DNA of 64,000 bases from Neisseriaceae bacterium TC5R-5. GTDB taxonomy: Bacteria; Pseudomonadota; Gammaproteobacteria; Burkholderiales; Chromobacteriaceae. The position numbers and the translations under genes are program-made. The notes below the pieces were generated by a model. The model ran no database searches and was not told the origin of the DNA. It worked only from the letters and a program-made list of their open reading frames with translations. Shown here in pieces: positions 18,786-27,967 of this stretch. The DNA lies in the NCBI GenBank assembly GCA_020830965.2, contig JACCFC020000014.1, positions 16,159 through 80,158 of the forward strand, in the 5' to 3' direction. Every line of letters begins with the position of its first letter. Positions within the stretch are counted from its first letter, which is position 1.

Positions 18786-18845
18786 TCAGTGAGGCAGTGC
18801 TAACTCAGGCCCAGGGGGCTGCGGTTCGGGTTCTTCTGACATCAT
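18786..18845 (-). CDS. Putative MgtL-like leader peptide (19 aa, acidic and proline-rich)
   Basis: The ORF encodes MMSEEPEPQPPGPELALPH and ends in TGA. It has four acidic residues and six prolines in 19 codons, 336 bases upstream of mgtA and in the same direction. The enteric MgtL peptide is of similar size and also opens with alternating acidic residues and prolines. There, slow or aborted translation at low Mg2+ changes leader folding and lets transcription continue into the Mg2+ transporter gene. No strong ribosome site is visible before either of the two ATGs, which weakens the case. The sequence is not homologous to MgtL at the letter level, so this is an analogy in composition and position. 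Confidence 0.55.
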   Translation of the reverse strand: MMSEEPEPQPPGPELALPH

Positions 18846-19136
18846 GTTTTAAGTTAAGTGAAACTATGTAATTGGTGTGGGCGGACGTTGTTTTAACCAC
18901 ACTCAACGCAAGCTAAGGTATAGCTCTGCTGGTGTTATAGAACAGGCAACGATAGTTAGCCAGATTCTGGACATTACATTAATATCGATGCGAACTATAT
19001 GCGAAATTTCATTATTAATCAAATGTATTGTTTTTTATTGATATCTATTGTGGTTTTTGGTGTGCTGATGGGCATGCATAGGGGTGAATAGTAGAGGATT
19101 TAATGGCTTGCACATAATTTGGTGTGCGATTTTTAT
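18846..19136. other. Gap upstream of the mgtA leader
   Basis: About 290 bases between the mgtA leader and the end of the LuxR-type regulator. It becomes AT-rich towards 19130. The mgtA promoter should lie near 18850-18900 on the minus strand. I see no confident -35/-10 pair and no convincing PhoP box. Confidence 0.4.
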
Positions 19137-19763
19137 CTAAATAAGTTTGTTTTGACGGGCAAAGTCAACCAGCTCGACGACTGACGAGAGCCCTAGTTTA
19201 CTGAGAATATTGGTTTTGTATGTACTAACGGTTTTATTGCTTATATAAAGCAAATCAGCAATTTCTTTGTTAGAAAAGCCTTTTGCCAGATGTTGTAAAA
19301 CAGATAGCTCTCGATCGGATAAAGTGGCTATCTGCATCGAAATGGGTTTAACTGCCCCCGTTTTTAGGGCGAGCAGTGTTTCGTGCGGGAAGTAGCTATA
19401 GCCTTCTAGTACCGCGTCAGCAGCAGAAACAATAGCGTTCAAGTCACGAGTTTTACTGACATAGCCGTCGGCGCCCGCCTGCATGGCACGTGTAGCGTAC
19501 ACTTCTTCATCTTGGGCGGACAGCACCAGCAATTTGATTGAGGATTGGGTATTGCGTGCTCGTTGTATCAGTTCCAGGCCACTTATTCTGGGAAGATCAA
19601 GATCTATAATCATCAGATCAATTTGCGCTAGGCGGATGGTTTCCAACGCTTGTTGACCATTGTCACATTCGTGTGTCACGTTGAAACGGTCGGACTTTTC
19701 TAAGACAGAGCGCACTGCTAGCCGTATCGCTGGGTGATCATCGACGAGCATGACATTCTTCAT
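19137..19763 (-). CDS. NarL/FixJ-family response regulator (BvgA/EvgA-like)
   Basis: 208 residues from the ATG at 19763, preceded by GGAGTG; the frame extends upstream but the receiver domain starts here (MKNVMLVDDHPAIR). The receiver domain has the acidic pair DD at 8-9, the phospho-acceptor Asp in LMIIDLDLP near residue 54, Ser in LVLSAQD and Lys in GYVSKTRD. The C-terminal LuxR-type HTH reads LSDRELSVLQHLAKGFSNKEIADLL. No histidine kinase is adjacent. The next gene, divergent, is an EAL-domain response regulator, and the pair resembles the receiver/EAL couples that act with hybrid kinases such as RocS or BvgS/EvgS. Confidence 0.9.
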   Translation of the reverse strand: MKNVMLVDDHPAIRLAVRSVLEKSDRFNVTHECDNGQQALETIRLAQIDLMIIDLDLPRISGLELIQRARNTQSSIKLLVLSAQDEEVYATRAMQAGADGYVSKTRDLNAIVSAADAVLEGYSYFPHETLLALKTGAVKPISMQIATLSDRELSVLQHLAKGFSNKEIADLLYISNKTVSTYKTNILSKLGLSSVVELVDFARQNKLI

Positions 19764-20024
19764 TTTATGACACTCCGTGTGTTTAAGAGATTGAGGGCAC
19801 CGTGCAGGTAGGAGATTGTATTGCTTTTTGTATGATTTAAATAACAATGACTTACAGTGTACACCGAATTTCCTAGAGTTATCTAGGAAATATCTGAAGA
19901 AATTTTAAGTTTATTTACCTAGATAAATAAGTATTTTCTTATTTCCTTAGTTTGTGGTTTTCAGTTAAAAGCGTTAAGGTTTACACCACATAATGTTGTC
20001 TTTTTATAATCCATAGTGATAATC

Positions 20025-21287
20025 ATGGCTTTAATGTCCGGTAAGCAGTCTTGTGCAGATCCCCAACGTGTCCTGATTGTCGAAGATCATGATCTGCAGC
20101 GTTTTGTTCTTTGTGAGACGGTCAAGCGTATGGGAGTCATCTCTGTTGATGAAGCCGCGAATGGTCTGATCGCATTAGAACTGCTCAAACATCAAGAGTA
20201 TGAGTACGACCTGATGATTTGTGATTTGAGTATGCCAGAGATGGATGGTATTGAATTGCTAAAACATCTGGCCTGCTTGGATCACGTCCCTTTCATTATT
20301 TTCATCAGTGCTCTTTCGCAGGATATTTTGGCTGGCGCCCATCGGGTTGCCAGTCATTACGATTTACCGATTATCGGAAATCTAGACAAGCCGTTTTCTG
20401 TTGCCAAGCTGCGTGAGTTATGGAGTTCCACGGCGGGCCCTCTGCGGCGTCAGGTTTTGCAGTGTCACCTACCCGAGCGCCAATTTAGTGCTCAGGATTT
20501 GCTCAAGGCTTTGTACCACGGTGATATCTTTCCATGGTATCAGCCACAGATTGATCCTTATCGCCATTGTGTTGTCGGGGTTGAAGCGCTTGCGCGCTGG
20601 CAGCATCCGGTGCATGGCTTGCTGGAGCCAGCGTCGTTTTTGTCGAGTATCGAATATCACCGGCTGGACACCAATTTGTTTGCGGCGGTTTATCAGGCAG
20701 TGATTGATGATTACCGTAGCTGGTGTCTGGAAGACCCTGCGCTGTCTTTGGGCGTCTCTATCAATGTGTCTGCTAGACATTTCTGTGAGCCGAGCTTACC
20801 GGAACAATTACGCTCACCACTGGAGGCTAGTGGTTTAACGCCCAATCACATTACGCTGGAGCTGACAGAGACACAGTTTCTGGACAATGTTAATCACGCG
20901 CTGGAGAACGTCTTACGCTTACGTATGCAGGGCTTTAATGTTTCGCTCGATGATTTTGGTGCGGGTTATGCTGGTTTGCAGTATTTGCGTGAATTGCCAG
21001 TCAACGCCATCAAAATAGACCGCTCACTGATTGAGGGAGCGGCTGATGATGCCGGCGCTGAAACGATTTTGATGTCCACAATTTCCTTGGCGCGTAGTCA
21101 AAATATGCAGGTCTTGGCCGAAGGAGTCAGCCAGCAGGCTGATTACGATATGTTGATGCGCTTGCACGTCGATTTGATGCAAGGCTTCTTGATGGGACGG
21201 CCGATGCCGGCCGCAGAAGTGCTGCAGTTTGCTCATCGATATAATCAACAGGGCAGGGATGATAAATTGCCATCAGAATCGCTATGA
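20025..21287 (+). CDS. Response regulator with c-di-GMP phosphodiesterase (EAL) domain, RocR-like
   Basis: 420 residues from ATG 20025 (GTG 20016 and ATG 20034 are alternatives; no clear ribosome site). Residues 14-130 form a receiver domain with the acceptor Asp67 in MICDLSMP. Residues 165-400 form an EAL domain with the catalytic set intact: EALARW, SINVSARHF, ELTETQF, LDDFGAGYAGL, IKIDRSL and LAEGVSQ. It should therefore hydrolyse c-di-GMP under control of phosphorylation, like RocR of Pseudomonas. A TATAAT at 20005-20010 ends only 14 bases before the ATG, so the mRNA may have almost no leader. It is divergent from the LuxR-type regulator, with 261 AT-rich bases between the two starts. Confidence 0.9.
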   Translation: MALMSGKQSCADPQRVLIVEDHDLQRFVLCETVKRMGVISVDEAANGLIALELLKHQEYEYDLMICDLSMPEMDGIELLKHLACLDHVPFIIFISALSQDILAGAHRVASHYDLPIIGNLDKPFSVAKLRELWSSTAGPLRRQVLQCHLPERQFSAQDLLKALYHGDIFPWYQPQIDPYRHCVVGVEALARWQHPVHGLLEPASFLSSIEYHRLDTNLFAAVYQAVIDDYRSWCLEDPALSLGVSINVSARHFCEPSLPEQLRSPLEASGLTPNHITLELTETQFLDNVNHALENVLRLRMQGFNVSLDDFGAGYAGLQYLRELPVNAIKIDRSLIEGAADDAGAETILMSTISLARSQNMQVLAEGVSQQADYDMLMRLHVDLMQGFLMGRPMPAAEVLQFAHRYNQQGRDDKLPSESL

Positions 21288-21290
21288 CAC

Positions 21291-21330
21291 ATTGCAAAAA
21301 GAAACAGCCACTGCTTAATGCAGTGGCTGT
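21291..21330 (-). terminator. Intrinsic terminator of clpB
   Basis: An 11-bp perfect stem, ACAGCCACTGC (21304-21314) and GCAGTGGCTGT (21320-21330) with loop TTAAT. On the minus strand it is followed by TTTCTTTTT. It lies 20 bases beyond the clpB stop and could also end the convergent EAL gene. Confidence 0.88.
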
Positions 21331-21350
21331 TAGTGTTATGACACCCGCTA

Positions 21351-23930
21351 TTACTCAAATACCAACTGTCCATTACGAGTACTGACTAAAATAGTCGCCT
21401 TGGGTAGATACTTGCCGGCCAAAATGGCTTTGGCTAGCGGATTTTCCAGTTCTGCCTGTATTGCCCGTTTTAGCGGCCGTGCGCCGTAAACTGGATCAAA
21501 ACCTACCGCAGACAGCAAAGTCAGTGCCTCATCTGTTACTTGCAGATTCAAATCCAGCTTCGCTAGCCGGTTTTCCAGATGGTGTAACTGGATGCGTGCA
21601 ATGGATTTAATTTGCTTCTCATCCAAGCCATGGAACACAACCACCTCATCAATACGATTGATAAATTCAGGACGGAACTGGGCTTTCACCTCCGCCATCA
21701 CTGCCAGTTTAATCATCTGATAATCATCGGTGGACATCGCCTGAATCTGCTGGCTGCCAATATTCGAGGTCATCACAATTACCGTGTTCTTAAAGTCAAC
21801 GGTACGACCCTGGCCATCGGTCAAACGGCCATCATCCAGCACTTGCAGCAGAATATTGAATACATCCGGATGGGCTTTCTCCACCTCATCCAACAGAATC
21901 ACACTATAAGGCTTACGACGCACCTGCTCGGTGAGATAACCGCCTTCCTCATACCCTACATAGCCAGGAGGGGCGCCAATCAGTCGTGCTACCGAGTGCT
22001 TCTCCATGTACTCCGACATATCGATACGAATCAGATGATCCTCACTATCAAACATGAAGCCAGCCAAGGCCTTGCACAGCTCGGTTTTACCTACCCCGGT
22101 CGGCCCCAGAAACAAGAAAGAACCATAAGGCTTATTGGGGTCGGCCAAGCCGGAGCGTGAGCGACGGATGGCATCGGCTACCGCCACCACCGCTTCATTC
22201 TGACCCACCACACGCTGGTGTAGTGCATCTTCCATATGCAGCAGTTTCTCGCGCTCACCGGTCAACATTTTCGAGACCGGAATACCTGTAGAACGGCTGA
22301 CTACCTCGGCGATTTCTTCGGCGCCTACCTCGGTACGTAATAGCCGATTAGGCTTGCTCTCTGCATTTTCTCCTGCGGCTTCCGCCTCTTTCAGTCTTGC
22401 CTCCAGTTGTGGCAGCTTGCCATATTGCAGCTCGGCCAGTTTTTGCCAGTCACCTTTACGCTTCAGGTCTTCCATCTGTACTTTCAGGCGCTCGATTTCC
22501 TCTTTAATGCTCTGCGTGCCTTGTTGAGCGGCTTTTTCCGCCTTCCAGATTTCCTCAAGATCGGCGTACTCGCGTGCTAGCTCACTGATTTCCTGCTCAA
22601 TCAGTTCCAACCGCTTTTGCGAGGCTTCGTCACTTTCTTTTTTGACCGCCTCACGTTCAATCTTCAACTGAATCAGCTTGCGATCCAGCTTGTCCATTTC
22701 TTCCGGTTTAGAATCCAGCTCCATCTTGATGCGGCTAGCGGCCTCATCAATCAGATCAATCGCCTTATCCGGCAGGAAACGATCCGTGATATAGCGCTGT
22801 GACAGTTCGGCAGCGGCGACAATTGCCGGGTCGGTAATATTGACTCCATGGTGGATTTCATACTTCTCTTTCAAGCCACGCAGAATGGCAATGGTGTCTT
22901 CCACCGTGGGCTCGCCCACCAGCACTTTTTGAAAACGCCGCTCCAGGGCCGCATCTTTCTCAATGTATTTACGGTACTCATCCAGCGTGGTCGCACCAAT
23001 ACAGTGCAACTCGCCACGAGCCAGCGCCGGCTTGAGCATATTGCCGGCATCCATCGCCCCCTCAGCCTTACCCGCACCAACCAGGGTGTGGATTTCGTCG
23101 ATAAAGATTAGCGTCTGACCATCGTCTTTGGCTAAATCATTCAAAACCGCCTTCAGACGCTCCTCAAACTCACCGCGAAACTTGGCCCCGGCGATCAAGG
23201 CCGCTAAATCCAGTACCAGCAGACGCTTGTTTTTGAGCGACTCTGGTACCTCGCCATTGATAATTCGCTGTGCCAAACCTTCGACAATCGCGGTTTTGCC
23301 GACGCCGGGCTCACCAATCAGCACCGGGTTATTCTTGGTGCGTCGCTGCAATACCTGAATAGCACGGCGAATTTCGTCATCACGACCAATTACCGGGTCA
23401 AGCTTGCCCTGACGCGCGCGCTCGGTCAGGTCTTGTGTGTATTTCTTCAGTGCCTCGCGCTGGTTTTCTGCATCCTGGCTGGAAACCCCCTGGCCGCCAC
23501 GTACGGCCTCAATGGCTGCCTGGATTGCGGTGTACTGGCCGCCGTGCTCCTTCAGCAAACGCCCGGTTTCTCCTTTGTCCTGGCTGAGCACCAGCAGGAA
23601 TAACTCACTGGCAATAAAGTCGTCTCCGAGCTTGGCGGCGGCTTTATCCGTCAGATTGAGCAGATTGCCCAAATCGCGGGAAACGCTGATTTCCCCGCCG
23701 TTACCCTGAATACGTGGCAGTCGTTCGATGGCCTGCTTCAGCCCGCTTTTCAGGCCCGGCACATTGACCCCGGCCCGAGCCAGCAGACCACCAATGCCGC
23801 TATCGGCATCGTCCAGCATGGCCAGCAACAAATGTTGCGGTTCGATATAGGCATGGTCTTGCGCCAAGGCGAGGCTTTGCGCGTCGCCCAGTGCTTGTTG
23901 GAATTTAGTGGTGAGCTTGTCAAATCGCAT
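21351..23930 (-). CDS. clpB: ATP-dependent disaggregase ClpB
   Basis: An 859-residue Hsp100 chaperone that, with DnaK, pulls proteins out of aggregates. The Clp N-domain spans residues 1-145. The first AAA+ module has Walker [14 protein letters not shown] and Walker [16 protein letters not shown] coiled-coil middle domain (about 405-525, rich in E/K/L) distinguishes ClpB from ClpA. The second AAA+ module has [15 protein letters not shown] and [15 protein letters not shown]. Length and order are normal for the family. A heat-shock-like promoter lies 38-66 bases upstream. Confidence 0.97.
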   Translation of the reverse strand: MRFDKLTTKFQQALGDAQSLALAQDHAYIEPQHLLLAMLDDADSGIGGLLARAGVNVPGLKSGLKQAIERLPRIQGNGGEISVSRDLGNLLNLTDKAAAKLGDDFIASELFLLVLSQDKGETGRLLKEHGGQYTAIQAAIEAVRGGQGVSSQDAENQREALKKYTQDLTERARQGKLDPVIGRDDEIRRAIQVLQRRTKNNPVLIGEPGVGKTAIVEGLAQRIINGEVPESLKNKRLLVLDLAALIAGAKFRGEFEERLKAVLNDLAKDDGQTLIFIDEIHTLVGAGKAEGAMDAGNMLKPALARGELHCIGATTLDEYRKYIEKDAALERRFQKVLVGEPTVEDTIAILRGLKEKYEIHHGVNITDPAIVAAAELSQRYITDRFLPDKAIDLIDEAASRIKMELDSKPEEMDKLDRKLIQLKIEREAVKKESDEASQKRLELIEQEISELAREYADLEEIWKAEKAAQQGTQSIKEEIERLKVQMEDLKRKGDWQKLAELQYGKLPQLEARLKEAEAAGENAESKPNRLLRTEVGAEEIAEVVSRSTGIPVSKMLTGEREKLLHMEDALHQRVVGQNEAVVAVADAIRRSRSGLADPNKPYGSFLFLGPTGVGKTELCKALAGFMFDSEDHLIRIDMSEYMEKHSVARLIGAPPGYVGYEEGGYLTEQVRRKPYSVILLDEVEKAHPDVFNILLQVLDDGRLTDGQGRTVDFKNTVIVMTSNIGSQQIQAMSTDDYQMIKLAVMAEVKAQFRPEFINRIDEVVVFHGLDEKQIKSIARIQLHHLENRLAKLDLNLQVTDEALTLLSAVGFDPVYGARPLKRAIQAELENPLAKAILAGKYLPKATILVSTRNGQLVFE

Positions 23931-23967
23931 AGCATTAACCCCCTGTTTAGTGTGCTTGTATAACTAC

Positions 23968-23996
23968 TATCTGGGTCTGAGTGCGGTGATTTCAAG
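23968..23996 (-). promoter_or_regulatory. Putative sigma-32 heat-shock promoter of clpB
   Basis: On the minus strand CTTGAA (23996-23991) is separated by 15 bases from CCCAGATA (23975-23968). The first matches the sigma-32 -35 consensus exactly and the second is close to CCCCATNT. The -10 ends 38 bases before the clpB ATG. clpB is a classic sigma-32 target. Confidence 0.65.
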
Positions 23997-24008
23997 CACA
24001 ACTAGGCA

Positions 24009-24040
24009 CCCCGACAATCCGATTCACTGGATTGTCGGGG
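24009..24040. terminator. Strong hairpin after the antiporter gene
   Basis: A 12-bp perfect stem, CCCCGACAATCC (24009-24020) and GGATTGTCGGGG (24029-24040), with an 8-base loop. It lies just beyond the stop of the minus-strand transporter and before the clpB promoter. There is no T-run, so it may be an mRNA-stabilising 3' end or a weak terminator. Confidence 0.55.
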
Positions 24041-24047
24041 CAGGGGA

Positions 24048-25397
24048 TTAAGTTGCCTGCGGAGCGGCAGCGGCTATTGTCCGCCGACGTAATAGCGGCA
24101 ATAGCAGCACGGCGGATAATAAGGTGGTAATGGAGAGTGCGATAAAGAAGCCATCCCAGCCCCAATGGTCGGTGATTTTAGCCAAGGGCCAGCCGGAGAT
24201 GGCAGCCCCCAAGTAACCAAAGATACCGACAAAACCGGTGGCAGCGCCGGCAGACTCCTTATGCGCGGCTTCGGCGGCGGCCATACCAATCAGCATTTGC
24301 GGGCCAAAAATAAAAAAACCGATCCAGAAAAAGCAGATCATGGTCAGCAAATAACTGACGCTGCCTAACAACCAGAGTAAAACGACCGATGAGAGGATGC
24401 CCAACATAAAAATAATATTCATCGGCACCCGATTGCCTCTGAAAAACTTATCGGAACCCCAGCCAGCCACCAGCGTGCCAATAAATCCGCCCACCTCCAG
24501 CCAACTGATGGCCGAGTTAGCCGCCAGCAGGGTATAGCCGTTTTGTTCCTGCAAGTATTTATTACCCCAATCATTAATACCGATGCGGACGATATACACA
24601 AACAGATAAGAAGCCGCCAACAGCCAAATGTATCGATTGCTGAACACATAGCGTTGCAACACCTGCCACATCGGGAGTTTGGCACTATTTCTTTCCTGCT
24701 CCAGCTCCAGCTCATCCCGGCGCCAGTGGCCGACTGATGGTAAGCCCAGCGTGACCGGGCGATCACGCAAGCGCCAGCATAAGCACAGTCCCACTAGAAT
24801 CCCGATCAGGCCCGGCACAATCATGCCGTAGCGCCAGCCAAAGCCAGCGGCCAGTACCGCAGTCAGCAAGGGAATCAGCGCCCCGCCGACATTGTGCGAG
24901 GTATTACAAATAGCCCACCAAGTACCGCGTTCATTGCGGGAATACCAGGCTGTCATCAGCTTAGCGCAGGGCGGCCAGCCCCATCCCTGGAAAAATGCGT
25001 TCAGTGTCCACAAAAACATAAACACCATCAGGCTGCTGCTCATCCCGAACAAAATATTGACGATGCCGGTAATGATCAGCCCTATCCCCATAAAGTAACG
25101 AGGGTTGGCAAAATCACTCATCATGCCCGAGACAAAGCGCGAGGCACCGTACACGATATAAAATAACGATAAAATCGCCCCGCCGGCGGCTTTATCCCAG
25201 CCCAGGTCATCCAGCATTGCCGGCATCACCGAATTAAAACTGCGGCGGGTGAAGTAATACACTGCATAACCGGTGTACAGACCCAACATGATATGCAGAC
25301 GCCAATGGCGGTAGCGGAGATTAACCTCTTCTTCGCTATGTTCTACCGGGCGCTCGGGGCTGGCTTTGAGCCAGCCGAACCAAGTACTGATCGTCAT
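24048..25397 (-). CDS. Organophosphate:phosphate antiporter family transporter (MFS, GlpT/UhpT/PgtP-like)
   Basis: A 449-residue inner-membrane protein with about 12 helices. The family pattern is visible in the first helices: GLYTGYAVYYFTRRSFN, then GAILSLFYIVYGASRF and SGMMSDFANPRYFMGIG. Members exchange inorganic phosphate for glycerol-3-phosphate, hexose phosphates or phosphoglycerate; which one cannot be told here. AAGGAG precedes the ATG. It lies 83 bases downstream of an inositol-monophosphatase-family gene in the same direction, so the pair may import and dephosphorylate a phosphorylated compound. Confidence 0.85.
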   Translation of the reverse strand: MTISTWFGWLKASPERPVEHSEEEVNLRYRHWRLHIMLGLYTGYAVYYFTRRSFNSVMPAMLDDLGWDKAAGGAILSLFYIVYGASRFVSGMMSDFANPRYFMGIGLIITGIVNILFGMSSSLMVFMFLWTLNAFFQGWGWPPCAKLMTAWYSRNERGTWWAICNTSHNVGGALIPLLTAVLAAGFGWRYGMIVPGLIGILVGLCLCWRLRDRPVTLGLPSVGHWRRDELELEQERNSAKLPMWQVLQRYVFSNRYIWLLAASYLFVYIVRIGINDWGNKYLQEQNGYTLLAANSAISWLEVGGFIGTLVAGWGSDKFFRGNRVPMNIIFMLGILSSVVLLWLLGSVSYLLTMICFFWIGFFIFGPQMLIGMAAAEAAHKESAGAATGFVGIFGYLGAAISGWPLAKITDHWGWDGFFIALSITTLLSAVLLLPLLRRRTIAAAAPQAT

Positions 25398-25480
25398 CGC
25401 TTTCTCCTTTGTTGATTAGCAACACAACACCGCCATTGTTATTGGGTAATGCTTTTGTTTGGGCGGCGAAATAATGGTTG

Positions 25481-26284
25481 TTAAGTGCTTAACTGCTGAA
25501 TCAGCGCCAGGGCCTCCTGATGTCGTGCCGCATCGCCGGCGGCCAGCACGCGGCTGCCGCTGTCCAGCGTGATCGGGCGGCCTTCCCAGTCAGTGATGAC
25601 CCCACCCGCACCTTCGATAATCGGGCGCATGGCGGCGAAGTCGTACAGTTTGAGCCCGGCATCCAATGAAAGATCAATCCGCCCGGAGGCCAGCAAACCA
25701 TAGCTGCGACAGGCACCGCCATAGACGCGCCAGCCGCTGCGCTGCTGAAAACCTTGCCAGACAGGCAACTCGTCAGCAGCAAAAAAATCCGGGCTACTGA
25801 CTGAGACAAAGGCCGTGGCAAGATCGTCACAGCGGCGGGTGTGGCAGATTTGGCTACTGCTGCCGCGCAGATGGCAAGTAGGGCGCGAGTGCAGGCCCAG
25901 CCAAGTCTCATTGGTGGCAGGCTGATCAATTACCCCCAATACCGGCACGCCCTCATGCAGCAGCGCAATCAGGCTGCCATACACCGGCATGCCGGCCATA
26001 AATGAAGCGGTACCATCGATAGGGTCCAGGACCCACAGCCATTCAGCCTCCAGTTGCTGGCTGCCGAACTCCTCTCCCAACACACCATGCTTGGGGTAGC
26101 GCTGCAAAATCAGGGCACTGAGTTGTTGTTCAATTTCACGATCCAGCTCGGTAACCAGCGTGCGATCGGGTTTAAATTCGGCAGACCAGGACTGGCGGCT
26201 GTGTAGTAATTCGCGACTGGCCAGGACCAGTTGCTGGGCAAAAGCCTCCCACTCATTCAGTTGGGATTCAGAATAGTGTGACAT
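25481..26284 (-). CDS. Inositol monophosphatase family protein (histidinol-phosphatase-like)
   Basis: 267 residues from the ATG at 26284. A second ATG at 26290 is only two bases from the GGAG ribosome site, whereas 26284 is eight bases away and therefore preferred. It has the Mg2+/Li+-sensitive phosphatase motifs: EEFGSQ, LDPIDGTASF (metal-binding Asp-Pro-Ile-Asp-Gly-Thr) and the C-terminal YDFAAMRPIIEGAGG with WEG after it. The sequence style is close to HisN-type histidinol phosphatases, but the neighbour is a sugar-phosphate antiporter, so the substrate is open. Confidence 0.85.
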   Translation of the reverse strand: MSHYSESQLNEWEAFAQQLVLASRELLHSRQSWSAEFKPDRTLVTELDREIEQQLSALILQRYPKHGVLGEEFGSQQLEAEWLWVLDPIDGTASFMAGMPVYGSLIALLHEGVPVLGVIDQPATNETWLGLHSRPTCHLRGSSSQICHTRRCDDLATAFVSVSSPDFFAADELPVWQGFQQRSGWRVYGGACRSYGLLASGRIDLSLDAGLKLYDFAAMRPIIEGAGGVITDWEGRPITLDSGSRVLAAGDAARHQEALALIQQLST

Positions 26285-26329
26285 GGGCATCTCTCCTGCA
26301 GGAATAGCGACGGCGAAACCGCTTCGGAG

Positions 26330-26449
26330 TCATTTTTTGCCAGCAGGCGCAGCCAAAACACCAACAAAACCGGCCGCGACAATGATCGAAGCCATATTGT
26401 CTACGGCTGCAAACAAAGTGGGACGCTTGTTGGTGTTTTTTCTGGCCAT
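26330..26449 (-). CDS. Possible 39-residue small protein of unknown function
   Basis: An ORF of 40 codons between the aldehyde dehydrogenase and the phosphatase, same strand as both. It starts MARKNTNKRPTLFAAVDN, continues with a hydrophobic stretch (MASIIVAAGFVGVLAAPAG) and ends in two lysines. The charge pattern would suit a tiny membrane protein. No strong ribosome site is seen. It fills most of the 190-base gap between its neighbours, so it may be real, but chance is also possible. Confidence 0.35.
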   Translation of the reverse strand: MARKNTNKRPTLFAAVDNMASIIVAAGFVGVLAAPAGKK

Positions 26450-26472
26450 TTTGCGATGACTACGATGGTGAC

Positions 26473-27954
26473 TTAATTAACATACCAAATGGTTTTGGTC
26501 TGCAAATACTGCTCAAAAGCTTCCAGTCCATTATCGCGGCCGCCAAAACCGGACAATTTATAACCGCCGAACGGTGTGGTGATATCGCCCTCGGAGAAGC
26601 CATTGACTGATACGGTACCGGCGCGGATACCGCTGGCCATGCGCTGTGCCCGCTTGACATCGTTGGTGTACAGCGAGGCGGCCAGGCCGTAGGCGCTGTC
26701 ATTGGCTAGCTGCAAGGCTTCGGCTTCGCTATCAAAGGTGCTGACCGCCAGAATCGGGCCGAAGATTTCCTCCTGGAAAATACGCATCTGCGCGGTAACC
26801 TGATCGAAAATTGTCGGCTCAACATACCAGCCGCTGCCCAACTCGCTGTGAATGCGACCTCCATGCACTAGGCGGGCACCTTCCTGCTTGGCTACTTCCA
26901 GATACATGCTTACCTTGTTGAAATGCGCTTTTTCCACCATGGGGCCAATCTGGGTCGCCGGGTCGGTGGGTAAGCCGACTTTCCACGAGGCCAAACGTGC
27001 GCTCAACTTGGAGAGCAGCGCATCCTTGACACTGCTGGCCACCAGCAGGCGCGAACCGCAACTGCAGTTTTCGCTCATATTCCAGAACGCAGCGGCCAAG
27101 ATATGATCGACAATCTCATCCAGTGGCGCATCCTCGAAGACCACCTGCGGGCTCTTGCCGCCGCATTCCAGCACGATCTCCTTCAGATTGCTTTCGGCAG
27201 AATACTTGAGGAAGAGTCGACCCACCTCGGTGGAACCGGTAAACGACACCATATCCACATCAGGATGGCGGCCTAGTGGTTCGCCTACCGCTTCGCCCAG
27301 GCCGGTCACCAGCGTGAGAGCAGCGGCCGGCACACCAGCCTCATGTGCCAACTGCACCATGCGATAGGCGCTGAGCGAGGTCTGCTCGGCAGGTTTCACA
27401 ATCACCGAATTACCCGCCGCCAGCGCGGGTGCCACCTTCCAGGCGAACATCTGTGCCGGGAAATTCCAGGGCAACACCGCACCGACCACGCCGATGGGTT
27501 CTTTGACGATGAGCCCCAGCGACTCCGGCCCGGTTGGGGCAATCTTGCCATAGCACTTATCGATGGCTTCGGCATACCAATGCACGGTATCGATGGTGGC
27601 GGGCAGGTCGGTGTTCAGACACTCGGTAATCGGCTTGCCGGCATCAATGCAGTCCAGTGCGGCCAGCTCTTCGCTATGTTCGCTTAACAAAGCGGCCCAG
27701 CGTTGGATGACGCGCTTGCGCTCGGCTGGTGGCCGCTGTGACCACTCGCCGCTGTTAAAGCTGGCGCGGGCTGCCCGTACGGCTGCCGCCACATCGTCGG
27801 TATTGCCGGCGGCAATATGGCCGATCAGGCTGTTGTCCATCGGCGTGGTGTTATTCAAGCGCTCGCCGGAGCCCTTATGGTTGGGGATGAGTAAACCCGC
27901 CCATAGCTCGCCGTCGCGGGCGCGTGCAAATACTGCTTCTTTGCTCATGGCCAT
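26473..27954 (-). CDS. NAD(P)-dependent aldehyde dehydrogenase of the hydroxyproline cluster
   Basis: 493 residues. The ATG at 27954 has GGGA at good distance; the open frame to 28104 runs into the preceding gene. ALDH landmarks are PWNFPAQMFAWKVAPALAAGNSVIVKP split over the cofactor loop, FTGSTEVGR, the catalytic Glu in LECGGKSPQ, the catalytic Cys in ENCSCGSRL and the EEIFGPIL motif. In this cluster the expected step is oxidation of 2-oxoglutarate semialdehyde (2,5-dioxopentanoate) to 2-oxoglutarate, the last step of hydroxyproline breakdown. The sequence also resembles PuuC-type gamma-glutamyl-aminobutyraldehyde dehydrogenases, so substrate is assigned from context only. Confidence 0.85.
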   Translation of the reverse strand: MAMSKEAVFARARDGELWAGLLIPNHKGSGERLNNTTPMDNSLIGHIAAGNTDDVAAAVRAARASFNSGEWSQRPPAERKRVIQRWAALLSEHSEELAALDCIDAGKPITECLNTDLPATIDTVHWYAEAIDKCYGKIAPTGPESLGLIVKEPIGVVGAVLPWNFPAQMFAWKVAPALAAGNSVIVKPAEQTSLSAYRMVQLAHEAGVPAAALTLVTGLGEAVGEPLGRHPDVDMVSFTGSTEVGRLFLKYSAESNLKEIVLECGGKSPQVVFEDAPLDEIVDHILAAAFWNMSENCSCGSRLLVASSVKDALLSKLSARLASWKVGLPTDPATQIGPMVEKAHFNKVSMYLEVAKQEGARLVHGGRIHSELGSGWYVEPTIFDQVTAQMRIFQEEIFGPILAVSTFDSEAEALQLANDSAYGLAASLYTNDVKRAQRMASGIRAGTVSVNGFSEGDITTPFGGYKLSGFGGRDNGLEAFEQYLQTKTIWYVN

Positions 27955-27967
27955 CTTGGTATCCCTT

